This document shows positions 1-8,548 of a stretch of 64,000 nt of DNA, piece after piece (the first letter of the stretch is position 1; each line of letters opens with the position of its first letter). The DNA is taken from assembly GCF_002950945.1 (NCBI RefSeq), contig NZ_CP012673.1, forward strand, positions 11,112,501-11,176,500, in the 5' to 3' direction. Both the position numbers and the translations under genes were made by a program. The notes under the pieces were generated by a model that was given only the letters and a program-made list of their open reading frames with translations, was not told where the DNA came from and did not search any database. This DNA is from Sorangium cellulosum (GTDB lineage: Bacteria > Myxococcota_A > Polyangia > Polyangiales > Polyangiaceae).

Positions 1-11
1 GCGCGGGGAGC

Positions 12-266
12 TCAACCCGGGCCGGGCTGACGCAGCAGGTCGTCCGGCAGGTACCCCGGGAACTCGGAATTGAAATCCTGCACGTCCTTTACCAGCTGGT
101 GAAGCGATCGCTGCCTCCAATCGCCTTCCATCGCCAGCGTGTCGTCGCACCGCAGCAGCAACCATTCGATATCGAGCACGGGAACGCCGGGCCCATCCAG
201 CACCTCCAGAAGACGAGCCCGAAGCCGCTGAAGCCAGAGTTCCTTCGACGGATGATCGACGTGCAT
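12..266 (-). CDS. small hypothetical protein (84 aa)
   Basis: This is a short complete reading frame with an ATG start and a TGA stop. The product is acidic and probably helical, with several Trp and Leu residues, and ends in a Pro/Gly-rich tail after a PGYLPDDLL motif. There is no signal peptide, membrane segment or metal motif. I do not recognise the family. It lies downstream of the methyltransferase gene on the same strand, separated by 134 bp. The amino-acid composition looks protein-like rather than the Arg/Ala/Pro-rich pattern of out-of-frame reading in this GC-rich DNA, which is the main support. Confidence 0.5.
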   Translation of the reverse strand: MHVDHPSKELWLQRLRARLLEVLDGPGVPVLDIEWLLLRCDDTLAMEGDWRQRSLHQLVKDVQDFNSEFPGYLPDDLLRQPGPG

Positions 267-400
267 CGCTTCCGTGCACGCGCAACATGCCGCGCGCCGT
301 CATGTCATTCCACCCGGCTGGTGCTCGAACAGCAATCAGCGCGACCGAGGAGGGCCCCTGGCGCTCGTTCCGGGCCCGGCGCCTGGAGCCCGCTCGGGCG

Positions 401-1138
401 CTACTTCCAGCACTCGATCAGGACGATGGGCGGATCCTCGAGCAGCGCGCTCCAGAACGCCTTGCCATCTCTCGCCTCGATCTCGGGCGGCAGGACCGGC
501 CCGTGCCACGCCACGTCCCTGAACCCGGCGGCCGTGAGCGCCCACGTGTACGTATCCCGGGAGAAGCTCCGCATCGCGATGTGGATCCAGGACCGGTCGT
601 CGACCTTGATCGCGAGCCGCACCCGGTCGCCGTCTCCGAGCGGCGAGGGCGCCTCGAACCCGAAGCCGTACTCGAGGAACTTTGCAGGGTGCGCGGCCCA
701 CCGGCCGCAGTTCTCGTTCATCGTGACGAACCGCTGGCCGGGCTTGAGGTGCTCGTACACGACGCGACACATCGTCGCGAGGTCGTCCCGCGACTCGGCG
801 TAGTTCAGGAGGAACACGGCGGTCACCAGGTCAAATTCTCCAATACTTACGAGATGTTGCGCGGCAGCGCAGACGTACTCGATCCCGAGCGGCTGCCGCG
901 CCTCCTCTTCGCGGGCCAGGCGGATCATCTCTGCCGATACGTCCACGCCCACGGTGCGCCCCGCGCCGAGCTGCTTCAGCTTCCGGGTGTTGAAGCCCTC
1001 CCCGCACGCGAGGTCCAGGACAGACATCCCGCTCACGGCGCCGACGCGGCAAAGCAGCGTGTGCTCGACCACGTCCGATACGGCGAGGCGCTTGGCCTTC
1101 TTGTACTGCTCGGCAAGATCATCGTACTGGGTCGGCAT
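401..1138 (-). CDS. class I SAM-dependent methyltransferase
   Basis: This is a methyltransferase of about 245 aa with a Rossmann fold. The glycine-rich SAM-binding motif I is visible as VLDLACGEGFNTRKL near residue 45, followed by an acidic motif II (VGVDVS) and a motif resembling FDLVTAVFLLNYAES. The C-terminal half has a beta-rich insertion ending in WHGPVLPPEIE, which could form the substrate pocket. The ATG (MPTQYDD) is preferred over a TTG six codons upstream because it gives the usual family N-terminus. The substrate cannot be read from sequence. Its position beside glycan genes suggests, but does not show, a sugar or small-molecule acceptor. Confidence 0.85.
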   Translation of the reverse strand: MPTQYDDLAEQYKKAKRLAVSDVVEHTLLCRVGAVSGMSVLDLACGEGFNTRKLKQLGAGRTVGVDVSAEMIRLAREEEARQPLGIEYVCAAAQHLVSIGEFDLVTAVFLLNYAESRDDLATMCRVVYEHLKPGQRFVTMNENCGRWAAHPAKFLEYGFGFEAPSPLGDGDRVRLAIKVDDRSWIHIAMRSFSRDTYTWALTAAGFRDVAWHGPVLPPEIEARDGKAFWSALLEDPPIVLIECWK

Positions 1139-1175
1139 CGAGGTCCCCCACAACAAGCGCGCATCCGGTACAGAG

Positions 1176-3017
1176 TCACGAAGATCCGGGCTTCGACAGC
1201 GCGGCCCGGAGCCGGCTGCAGGCCTCCACGAACCCCGTCGCGGAGATCTGATCGAGGTGCCAGAAGTTCCTCTGTCGATCCTGCTCGTAGAACCGGGCGA
1301 TCGTCATCAGGAGCAGGTCCACACACGACGCCGGGTCGCGCCAGGCGGGCTCGGTCCGCGGCCCGCCCGCGCCCGACGCCGCGAGCGCCCGCTCGAGCAC
1401 GGTGGCGACCAGCGCGAGCTGGAGCACGATGCGGCGGCACGCGCTCGAGCGGATCGCGCCGCCCCCGGCGTCGACCGGCCGCAGCGTGTCGTCGAACGCC
1501 GCCGCGAGCTCGCGCCACAGCAGCGCGCCCGCCCGATCCACCGCCTCCTTCAGCCCCGCGGCCGGAACACGCGGCGAGAGCGCGTCGACGAGGCGGGCGC
1601 GCGCCCCCGCGTCCTCGGCCAGCGCGCGGTACGGCGCCGCCCAGCGGGCGACCTGGCGGCGGACGTCGCCCACGGTCAGATCGAGCTTGAGCCCGGTGAT
1701 CGGGAGGAGCGACGCGTCCGGCAGCTTCAGGGCGGGCCGGTGCCAGGCGTACTTGCTCTCCATGAAATCGGCGAGCATCTCGGCGAGGCCGTTGCTCGTG
1801 GCCACCTGGATCCGCGCCCTCAGATCGGCCTCGGCGAAGCGGCGCAGCGCGGCCTCGTCGAGCTCGGTGCGGCCCCCGCGATCGACGAAGGCCGAGGCGA
1901 TGCCGGGCCCCTGCGCGCCGGGAAACGTGGTGTCGAGCGCGAGGGGCTCCTCGATCCTCGGCAGGACCGCGTACTCCCACTCGAACTCGGCCAGCGCCTC
2001 CTGCCACACGTGGCCCCAGGCGTCATGAACCACGAAGTCTTCCACCTCCGGCGTGCGGAGGACCATCACCATGGTGGCGAGCGTCTGGGTGACGACCTCC
2101 GGCGGGACCGAGGCCGCCTCGGCGAGGGAGCGCGCGAGCGCCGGATCGATGGCCGCGCGGTCGAAGTAGCCGAACGCGGGAAAACGCGCCGTCTCCGCGG
2201 TGTTCGTCGCGTCGCACCGGGCGATGAACGCGGCGATGGCGCGCCGCTCCTCCTCCGGCCGCTCGTCCCAGCCGGGCACCTCGAGCCGCGGCGCCTCGCC
2301 GGAGCCTTCCGGTCCGGCCGAGCCGGCCGCCGGCGCCGAGGCGCGGATGCAGAGGAAGATCGCCGTGGACGTCATGAGCAGATCCACGTCGCCCGGGCGC
2401 CACGGCAGCGGGCCGTAGATACCGCACATGAGCTCGGCGCACGCGGCGGGCGACGCGCCCCCCTTCGCGGCGAGCTGCGCGGCGAGCGCCTTCGTGATCC
2501 TGTGCTTCAGCGTGAGGTTGGAGGTCAGGTGATCCATCGCGCGCTCGATCCGCCCGAGCTCCGCCTCCTCCCACCCGAGCGCCTCGCGCAGCGCCTGCCG
2601 GACGAGCGGGATCCCCTCGCTGCCCTCCGGCAAATCCAGCGGGAAATCGAGGAGCGGGCGCGACGCGATCGTATCGACGAGCGGCGCGGAGCTGCTGCCG
2701 GCGAACCGGAGCCAGAGCAGCACCGCCTCGGTGAACCAGGTCCGGAAGGACACGCTCGCCGCGTGGAGCTCGCCCGGGACCGGCTCGCTCAGGGCGTCGA
2801 TGCCGCGCATCAGCCGGTCGTGGAGGTCGCGCCCCCTCGCCTCCCGCTCCGTGCGGCTGCCCTTCGACTCGTCCTGCAGCTCCTCGATGTCGGCGAGCAG
2901 GTCGAGCGCGGGCGCCCACGCGGCCGGGAGCGTCGGATCGAAGAGGGCTCCCGCGCACAGGATGGGCGCCGGAGGCTTGGACCTGGAGTGCTGGGGGAGT
3001 TCGTCGTTTGAGCTCAC
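1176..3017 (-). CDS. large hypothetical protein, mostly helical (613 aa)
   Basis: This is a long GTG-started frame with a GGATGAGG ribosome site about 8 bases upstream. The product looks soluble and largely alpha-helical, with no signal peptide or membrane segment. A conserved-looking core near residues 320-345 reads VHDAWGHVWQEAL, a His/Trp/Glu cluster that could bind metal or cofactor. A later segment contains ESKYAWHRPALKLPDAS, and the C-terminus has EQDRQRNFWHLDQIS. I cannot assign a family with confidence. The frame is uninterrupted for 1.8 kb with strong third-position GC bias, so it is a real gene. It is followed after 37 bp by the methyltransferase gene, so the two may be co-transcribed. 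Confidence 0.7.
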   Translation of the reverse strand: MSSNDELPQHSRSKPPAPILCAGALFDPTLPAAWAPALDLLADIEELQDESKGSRTEREARGRDLHDRLMRGIDALSEPVPGELHAASVSFRTWFTEAVLLWLRFAGSSSAPLVDTIASRPLLDFPLDLPEGSEGIPLVRQALREALGWEEAELGRIERAMDHLTSNLTLKHRITKALAAQLAAKGGASPAACAELMCGIYGPLPWRPGDVDLLMTSTAIFLCIRASAPAAGSAGPEGSGEAPRLEVPGWDERPEEERRAIAAFIARCDATNTAETARFPAFGYFDRAAIDPALARSLAEAASVPPEVVTQTLATMVMVLRTPEVEDFVVHDAWGHVWQEALAEFEWEYAVLPRIEEPLALDTTFPGAQGPGIASAFVDRGGRTELDEAALRRFAEADLRARIQVATSNGLAEMLADFMESKYAWHRPALKLPDASLLPITGLKLDLTVGDVRRQVARWAAPYRALAEDAGARARLVDALSPRVPAAGLKEAVDRAGALLWRELAAAFDDTLRPVDAGGGAIRSSACRRIVLQLALVATVLERALAASGAGGPRTEPAWRDPASCVDLLLMTIARFYEQDRQRNFWHLDQISATGFVEACSRLRAALSKPGSS

Positions 3018-3293
3018 ATGGACCTCATCCTGCAGCGAAAGGCCTCGCTCGGCGCATCGGTCTGCTCGAAGGAGCGAAGCTCACGGCGCGCCGCTCGACG
3101 GCCAGACACGCCAATGGCCCCCGCGCGTCGACGAGGCCTGTCTCGATGACGCGCGCCCCCGAGGCGCTCTGGAGCGGCTCGATCACGCGATCGTCGAGCT
3201 GCCGCTCGCGCTCTTCAACATCGGGCGCTCTGCCCTTGAACGTGTCAATGGTGCACCCAACCGCGAACCACGGTCAAGCCCGTCAGACCGCGC

Positions 3294-4349
3294 TCACCGC
3301 TCGCCGAGGATCCGCCGGTACGTCTCGATGTACGCCGCCGCCGTCCGCTCCGCCGAGAACCGCTCCTCGGCGGCGCGGCGGCACTCCGCCGGATCGAGCC
3401 TGTCCACGATGGACATCGCCTCGGCCATGCCCTCGGCGCCCTCGACCAGGAAGCCTGTCCGGCCGTGCTCCACGATCTCCGGCAGCGCGCCGGCGCCGCG
3501 GAGCGCGATCACGGGCGTCCCGGAGGCCAGCGCCTCCATGGCGACGAGCGAGCTGGTCTCCTGGACCAGGCTGGGGACGAGAAGACACCGGGCCGCGGCG
3601 AGCAGCCGCCGCTTGCGGGCGAGGCCCACCGGGCCGAGGAAACGCCGCGGGGGCCCGGCGCCGCGCAAGAGCGGCAAGAGGACCTCCTCGAGGTACCGCG
3701 TGTGCTCGGCGTAGCCGAACGCCTGCCCGGCCACGAGCAGCGGCACCCCGGCGCGGAGCGCGGCCTCGGCCGCCACGTGATACCCCTTCTCCGGGCAGAT
3801 CCGGCCGAGCGCGATCGCATAACCGCGCTTGTGACGCCGCGGCCGGTAATGCTCCAGCCGGACGCCGTTCGGGATCTCGGGCAGGAGCGGGGCCCCCGGC
3901 GGGCACACGCGCCGCTGCGTCGCGGAGACGCAATGAAGAAAGGTGTCCGGCCGGTCGAGCCGGAAGACGGAGGGCGAATAGAAGCTCGGCGGGAGGTGGA
4001 GCGTGACGAGCACGGGCACGCCCGGGTCGGGCAGGTACCGGTCGAAATCGACGCCGTGCAGGTGGACGAGGTCGACCGGATACCGATCCAGCGCCCGGGC
4101 GATGGCGCTCCGGTGGTGGCGCCACGCCTGCTCCTTGGCCGCGTCGTCGAGGACCGCGCCTTGCGGCGGCGCCGGCGTCGCGACGAGCGTCCCCGCGCAG
4201 GAGGAGCCCTCCGGGGCGACCACGATCGACCGGTGGCCGCCGCGCGAGAGCGCCTCGTCGAGCATCGAGAGCACCTGCTCGGCGCCGCCGACCGCGTCGG
4301 GGCCCACGGGCGCGAGCGGATAACCGACGTGCAGGACCGTCAGACGCAT
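3294..4349 (-). CDS. GT4-type glycosyltransferase
   Basis: This is a 351-aa retaining glycosyltransferase of the GT-B fold. The N-terminal acceptor domain starts MRLTVLHVGYPLAPVGPDAVGGAEQ, with the GGAEQ donor-loop motif typical of GT4. The C-terminal nucleotide-sugar domain has RICPEKGYH, then a PSLVQETSSLVAMEALASG block that corresponds to the E-x7-E signature. The ATG overlaps the end of the upstream PIG-L gene by 10 bp, so translation is probably coupled. It likely adds a sugar to a glycan or glycolipid, with the neighbouring deacetylase acting on an N-acetyl group. Donor and acceptor are unknown. Confidence 0.9.
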   Translation of the reverse strand: MRLTVLHVGYPLAPVGPDAVGGAEQVLSMLDEALSRGGHRSIVVAPEGSSCAGTLVATPAPPQGAVLDDAAKEQAWRHHRSAIARALDRYPVDLVHLHGVDFDRYLPDPGVPVLVTLHLPPSFYSPSVFRLDRPDTFLHCVSATQRRVCPPGAPLLPEIPNGVRLEHYRPRRHKRGYAIALGRICPEKGYHVAAEAALRAGVPLLVAGQAFGYAEHTRYLEEVLLPLLRGAGPPRRFLGPVGLARKRRLLAAARCLLVPSLVQETSSLVAMEALASGTPVIALRGAGALPEIVEHGRTGFLVEGAEGMAEAMSIVDRLDPAECRRAAEERFSAERTAAAYIETYRRILGER

Positions 4350-5206
4350 CGCTCTCGCCCGAGGCCGAGCAGCGTCAGCGACTTCACCGCGAGCTTGCGC
4401 CAGCGCGCGCCGTCGATCGGGAAGCCGATCCGCTCGTAGTTGAGCGTGCCCTCGTGCGGCGGCCGCCGGAAATCGTACGAGGGCGCGGGCCGGAAGCGCT
4501 CGACGTCGGCGCCGAACGGGGCGAGCGTCTCCTTCTGGCTGACGAAGCAGTCCAGCATCGCGCGCTTCCGCGCCGCCTCCTCGGCCGAGAGCCGGAGGGC
4601 GATCTCGGGGACGCCGGGGTACGGGATGAAATCCCCGGCCACGAAGTGGCCGCGGGCGGCGTGGTACGAGGCCGCCTCGAAGATCAGCGGCGCGGCCCCG
4701 CCGTTGACGCAGGCGAGCGCGGCCGCCGCGTGCACGGCGAGCGCGGCCGCGTCGTGATCGGGGTGGCCGCCCTCGTACGGGTGGGTGATCACCACCTCGG
4801 GCCGGGCCCTCGCGAACAGGTCGAGCAGCTTCCGGGTGAGGCTCGGCGCCTCCTCGATGGCCTCCTGGTCGACCGCGCCGAGGCACCGGAGCCGCGCCTC
4901 GGGGACATGGGCCAGGGCGAGCGCGCGGGCCACCTCCTCGCGCCGGATCGCCGCGTAGCGCTCGCGACCGGCGCCGGCGAGCTCGGCGGGCATGAAGCTC
5001 GGATCGCGGGGCGCGCCGTCGGTCAGGTGAACCACCTCGACCGGATCGAGCCGGCCGATGCGCGCGCCGAGCCCGATGGTCTCGTCGTCCTGGTGGGCGA
5101 ACACCACGAGGCAACGAGGCGCCCGGCCCGACGAGAGCCAGGAGAAAGGCGGCCAGGCGAGCTCCTTCGGGTCGCGGCCGAGGCGGCGGAGCGCGCCGAG
5201 GTTCAC
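4340..5206 (-). CDS. PIG-L/LmbE family N-deacetylase
   Basis: This is a zinc-dependent deacetylase of the PIG-L (LmbE) family, 288 aa. The metal and catalytic motif FAHQDDETIGLG lies near residue 35, and the second ligand motif HPYEGGHPDHDA near residue 125. The family removes acetyl groups from N-acetylglucosamine-type sugars, as in GlcNAc-PI, mycothiol and bacillithiol precursors. The GTG at 5206 is chosen because GGAGGCGCTGCC lies directly before it. Upstream in-frame sequence is Arg-rich and unlike the family. The last codons overlap the glycosyltransferase start, so the two are an operon. The substrate is not determined. Confidence 0.9.
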   Translation of the reverse strand: MNLGALRRLGRDPKELAWPPFSWLSSGRAPRCLVVFAHQDDETIGLGARIGRLDPVEVVHLTDGAPRDPSFMPAELAGAGRERYAAIRREEVARALALAHVPEARLRCLGAVDQEAIEEAPSLTRKLLDLFARARPEVVITHPYEGGHPDHDAAALAVHAAAALACVNGGAAPLIFEAASYHAARGHFVAGDFIPYPGVPEIALRLSAEEAARKRAMLDCFVSQKETLAPFGADVERFRPAPSYDFRRPPHEGTLNYERIGFPIDGARWRKLAVKSLTLLGLGRERCV

Positions 5207-5426
5207 GGCAGCGCCTCCGCGGCTCGTGTCACGCCGCTGCACGCGCCGGCGCGCTGATCGGGAGAGCGCGCCGGGCTGGAGCAGCACACCGTCTCGTCAC
5301 GGGCCGGTACAGGCTGCATGAAGCACCTTACCAAGCGGCCTCGGGGCGCGCCAGATGTGCGCGCGGGACACAACCCACGTACAGGAGAACCTGAACGGAG
5401 CGCCTCGGCGCGCTTTCGCTCGAGCC

Positions 5427-5732
5427 TCAACGAAGAGACGGAGGTCGCCGCCGGTGCGTACTCCATACCGACAACACGACGACGAGCGACTTCGCTGGAT
5501 GGTACCGGTAATAGGCGTAAAACTGTGTCTTCTCGAGCAGCAGTCGTCGAACGCCACGGACGCGCTCGGTCTGGTACTCGGGACCGAGCTCGGGAGCAAC
5601 CCGGAGGAGGCGAACCGCTCGCGTGAGCTCGGAGACGAACAAGGGCCATAACGCCGGCCGATTGGCCCGGCACCATGCCTCGATACGATCGAGCTCACGG
5701 AAGGCTCGCCGAGCAAAACGAACCGAAGTCAC
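5427..5732 (-). CDS. ParE/RelE-superfamily toxin
   Basis: This is a 101-aa basic protein with the layout of a RelE/ParE toxin: an N-terminal helical hairpin (ARRAFRELDRIEAWCRAN), a Pro-Glu-Leu-Gly turn (APELGPEYQTERVRGVRRL) and C-terminal beta strands (YAYYRYHP...VVVLSVWSTHR). Its ATG overlaps the stop of the antitoxin gene in an ATGA arrangement, the usual antitoxin-first order. Family members either cleave mRNA on the ribosome (RelE) or poison gyrase (ParE). Sequence alone does not separate the two here, although the PELG...R-x-LLLE pattern leans to ParE. Confidence 0.85.
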   Translation of the reverse strand: MTSVRFARRAFRELDRIEAWCRANRPALWPLFVSELTRAVRLLRVAPELGPEYQTERVRGVRRLLLEKTQFYAYYRYHPAKSLVVVLSVWSTHRRRPPSLR

Positions 5733-5968
5733 GGCACACGAGCGCGGAGATACGCGAGCACCTCGTCGGCATCGACCGTATCGCCCGCTTCGTCCTGCGC
5801 GATCCCCTCGGCGAGCGCCTCATGGAGGGCTTCGCGTTCTTCGCCGCCGAGGTCATCAAGCACGTCCGCCCCGATCGCAACCAGATCCACCACGGCCCCC
5901 TCGGGCAGTTCCGTAGGCTCGTCGAGCACGAGGCGACCGTTTCGCACGCTGGCTTTCAGCGCGAGCAT
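5729..5968 (-). CDS. antitoxin of the ParE/RelE-type module
   Basis: This is a 79-aa acidic protein whose N-terminus (ASVRNGRLVLDEPTELPEG) is the pattern seen in many small antitoxins with a short beta-hairpin DNA-binding region. The acidic C-terminal half (EEREALHEALAEG...DADEVLAYLRAR) probably wraps the toxin. The ATG at 5968 is preferred because in-frame sequence further upstream is Ser/Arg-rich and unlike a protein. The stop overlaps the toxin ATG by one base-step (ATGA), so the pair is co-translated. Autoregulation by the complex is typical of the class, but no operator was identified here. Confidence 0.8.
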   Translation of the reverse strand: MLALKASVRNGRLVLDEPTELPEGAVVDLVAIGADVLDDLGGEEREALHEALAEGIAQDEAGDTVDADEVLAYLRARVP

Positions 5969-6106
5969 GGCTCGAAGCGTAGCACGCCGCGACCGGAACA
6001 GGAAGGACGAGCCCGCGCCGGATGGCCCCCACGCCGACCCTGCTCGGCCGTCGCACGAGGGTGCTCGGTACACGCCGGGCAAGCGCCGGACTTGCGCCGG
6101 CGCCCG

Positions 6107-6994
6107 CTACCTCGCGTAACGCCGCGTCATCCGGGCGCAGAACTCGGCGAACTCCTCGATGCGCTGCGGAGGGCTCGTGTGGTGAGGCCTGACGCCCGCG
6201 TGCTCCGGGGTGAAGCAGTAGGTGAGCGTCACATCGAACGGCTCGAGGACCTTCATCTGCCGGTCGAACCACGCCTCGGCGCCGGGACGGAAGCTGTCGG
6301 CCCAGCTCAGCCCGGTGCGGAGGTGGCGCACCCCGAGCTTCTTCAGCCACTCCACCGCGTCGTCCAGCCGGTGGTCCTCGAAATGGAACCACTGACAGAG
6401 CCCGAAATCAGGGGTGCACTCCGGGAAGAGGCGGAGCGCGCGCTTCGGCGTCCCGTCCTCGCGGAGCAGGCCCATGTAGAAATGACGGTAGTACGACGAG
6501 CCCTCGGCCTCGCGATGGCGCGTCGTCGCCGGCCAGGCCCGCGGCAGATCATAGAGGCTGTACCAGTGGACCCGGTCGACCTTGCCGCGCAGCAGCTCGG
6601 CGCTCCGCTTCAGGCCGAACTCCTGCACCTCCTCGGCGCCGAACGTGGAGACGCCGATCTCGGTGATCCAGATCGGCTTGTCCGTCACCGCGCGGATCTC
6701 GTCGAGCTTGCTCGGCCACTCGTGGATCTGCCAGTGGTTCCAGTCGAGCGGAAAGCCGTGGACCGCGACCACATCCACATGATCGAGCACGCCCTGGCGG
6801 CCCATGTTGGCGATGAACGCCGGGTCGATCGGCGAGATGCCGCCCAGCACCCGCGGCAGATCCGCGCGCTCGCTCCGGATCGCGTCGGCGGCGAGCTTCA
6901 CCATGGATCCGTACGTCGTCCACTCGGGATCGATCTCGAAATCCCAGTGCGATTTGTTGTTCGGCTCGTTCCAGAGCATCACTGCTTCGATCAT
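6107..6994 (-). CDS. glycosidase-like TIM-barrel protein (xylosidase-like)
   Basis: This is a 295-aa protein resembling a clan GH-A glycoside hydrolase. The segment MLWNEPNNKSHWDFE near the N-terminus matches the acid/base NEP motif. The segment PIWITEIGVSTFG near residue 110 matches the strand that carries the nucleophile Glu. It begins almost at the acid/base strand, so it is short for a full (beta/alpha)8 barrel, and no signal peptide is seen. The ATG overlaps the stop of the methyltransferase gene (ATGA), and it is the last gene of a five-gene operon. A role in trimming or sensing a glycan made by the same operon is an inference. Confidence 0.75.
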   Translation of the reverse strand: MIEAVMLWNEPNNKSHWDFEIDPEWTTYGSMVKLAADAIRSERADLPRVLGGISPIDPAFIANMGRQGVLDHVDVVAVHGFPLDWNHWQIHEWPSKLDEIRAVTDKPIWITEIGVSTFGAEEVQEFGLKRSAELLRGKVDRVHWYSLYDLPRAWPATTRHREAEGSSYYRHFYMGLLREDGTPKRALRLFPECTPDFGLCQWFHFEDHRLDDAVEWLKKLGVRHLRTGLSWADSFRPGAEAWFDRQMKVLEPFDVTLTYCFTPEHAGVRPHHTSPPQRIEEFAEFCARMTRRYAR

Positions 6995-7791
6995 GCCCGC
7001 TCTCCCTGCTTGCCGGCTCGCGTGGCCGGATAGACCGCGCCCGGCACCCACTCGCCCTTCTCGCCGCGGCGGCAGATGTAGACCTCGTGCTCCGGGTGGT
7101 CCACGATCTCGAAGCCGGCGCTCCGGAGCATCGCCTCCGCGCAGGCCCGGTTGGGGATCCACCAGTTGGTCGGATCGTGCGAGTAGCTGTGCTCCACGAA
7201 GTGGAGCTTGGGGTAGCTCTCCTCGTCGAAGATCCGCTTCTCGGCGAAGGGATAGTCGCCCTCCAGCTGCGGCACCTCGGCGCTGCCGCGCTGCATGCTC
7301 TGGAAGACCAGCGTGTGACCGACCACGTGCTCGTGCAGCAGGTCGAGCGCCAGGAGCGGGTGGCGGAGGTGGTAGAGGACCCCCATGAAGATCACGATGT
7401 CGAAGCGCTCGCCGAGAGCGCCCACGTCGTAGACCGAGAGGTTCCGGAACTCGATGTCCGCCCCGGAGACCTCCGCGGCGAAGCGCGCCTGCGCCAGGTA
7501 ATCCTCGTCGCTGTCGATCCCGAGCACCCGGGCCGCCCCGCGCCGCTTCATCTCGATCGAGTAGAAGCCCGCATTGCAGCCGATGTCGAGGACCGTCTTG
7601 CCCGAGAGATCCTCCGGGATGGCGTGGGCGAAGTTCTTCCACTTGATGGCGGGATAGTCGCCCAGGAAATGGTCCGGCGCCGTCTTCACCCCGCCGAGAT
7701 CGATGTTATGGAACCACTGCCCGAGCCCGCGCACGCGCTCCTGGATCTGCTCCCGGGTCAACTTCGTCGGCCTCTCGACGCTGCTCTCCAT
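6991..7791 (-). CDS. SAM methyltransferase, CmoB-like (glycan-associated type)
   Basis: This is a 266-aa methyltransferase. Motif I is TVLDIGCNAGFYSIEM and motif II VLGIDSDEDYL. The sequence around IVIFMGVLYHLRHPLLALD is the same as in CmoB/DUF1698-type enzymes. The C-terminal part has NWWIPNRACAEAMLRSAGF, a strong feature of this subgroup. A group of CmoB-like methyltransferases is known beside glycosyltransferases and xylosidase-like proteins, and I believe NCBIfam calls it TIGR04290. The neighbours here fit that arrangement. It is therefore more likely a glycan-pathway enzyme than a tRNA wobble-uridine enzyme. It sits 12 bp after the nucleotidyltransferase gene and overlaps the glycosidase-like gene. 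Confidence 0.85.
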   Translation of the reverse strand: MESSVERPTKLTREQIQERVRGLGQWFHNIDLGGVKTAPDHFLGDYPAIKWKNFAHAIPEDLSGKTVLDIGCNAGFYSIEMKRRGAARVLGIDSDEDYLAQARFAAEVSGADIEFRNLSVYDVGALGERFDIVIFMGVLYHLRHPLLALDLLHEHVVGHTLVFQSMQRGSAEVPQLEGDYPFAEKRIFDEESYPKLHFVEHSYSHDPTNWWIPNRACAEAMLRSAGFEIVDHPEHEVYICRRGEKGEWVPGAVYPATRAGKQGERA

Positions 7792-7803
7792 GGCTCCTCC
7801 GGT

Positions 7804-8532
7804 TCAAAGGTTCGCGCCGCTGAGGAGCTGGATGGCCTCGCGGTAGCCATGCAGCGTCCCCACGTCGACATAGGCCTCGCCGGCCCGCACCGCGCGCGCG
7901 GTGCCGCCGCGCGCCAGGTATTCGTTCACCAGCGTCCCGATGTACGGGTCCTCCCGCCCGCGCTCGCACCACAGGTCGTGGAGCTCGCGCATCACCGCGC
8001 CGGTGAGCTTGAACGCGCCCCAGATCCACTGCGAGCTGGCGTTCTTCTGCTTGACCTGGATCTCCAGCACCCGGCCCTTCTCGTCGGTGACGACCGCGTC
8101 GAAGAGCTCCGGGTTCGCGACCGGGAAGAGCAGGAAGGAGAGCCCGCCGCCGTCGAGGAAGCGGAGCCCGTGCTCGGGGAACCACACCGTGTCGGGCAGC
8201 CCCACGAGCACCTCCTCCTCGGGCGCGATCCACGGGAGCGCCCGGAAGATGGCGTCGCAGAGCCCGGCGGCGACCGGCTGCACCACGTAACAGACGTTCG
8301 CCGGGCCCACGCTCCCGCCGTAATACTCGACGATGTCCGACTTGCCCGGCGAGATCACCATGCAGATCCGGGTCGCGCCGGCCAGGATCATCCGGTCGAT
8401 GAGGTACTCGCTCACCGCGCGCGGCCGCTCCACGTCGCCGTCCTTGCGCGTCCCCACCGGGAGGAGCTCCTTCGAGAACGCGAGCGGCTGGATCCTGCTC
8501 CCGAGGCCCGCCGCCGGAATCACTCCCCACAT
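7804..8532 (-). CDS. sugar-phosphate nucleotidyltransferase
   Basis: This is a 242-aa nucleotidyltransferase of the RmlA/GalU type. The N-terminal nucleotide loop is GVIPAAGLGSRIQPLAFSKE. It is followed by PVGTRK and the strand IDRMILAGATRICMVISPGKSD, and the metal-binding Asp falls in LVGLPDTVWFPE. The protein is slightly short for the family and has no acyltransferase tail. It should activate a sugar-1-phosphate to an NDP-sugar, the donor for the neighbouring glycosyltransferase. The ATG at 8532 has AAAGGAGAGG eight bases upstream. A longer frame exists upstream but is Arg/Ser-rich and not family-like. Confidence 0.9.
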   Translation of the reverse strand: MWGVIPAAGLGSRIQPLAFSKELLPVGTRKDGDVERPRAVSEYLIDRMILAGATRICMVISPGKSDIVEYYGGSVGPANVCYVVQPVAAGLCDAIFRALPWIAPEEEVLVGLPDTVWFPEHGLRFLDGGGLSFLLFPVANPELFDAVVTDEKGRVLEIQVKQKNASSQWIWGAFKLTGAVMRELHDLWCERGREDPYIGTLVNEYLARGGTARAVRAGEAYVDVGTLHGYREAIQLLSGANL

Positions 8533-8548
8533 GGTCCTCTCCTTTGCT

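Noticed and set aside
1176..3017. Assigning the 613-aa protein to a metal-dependent dioxygenase from its HDAWGH motif
   Set aside because: The motif spacing does not match a family I know; left as hypothetical.
3220..3248. A TTGACA on the minus strand upstream of the 613-aa gene
   Set aside because: No acceptable -10 at 16-18 bp.
3294..5206. Reading the PIG-L/GT4 pair as mycothiol or bacillithiol genes
   Set aside because: No cysteine-ligase (mshC/bshC-like) gene nearby; families alone are not enough.
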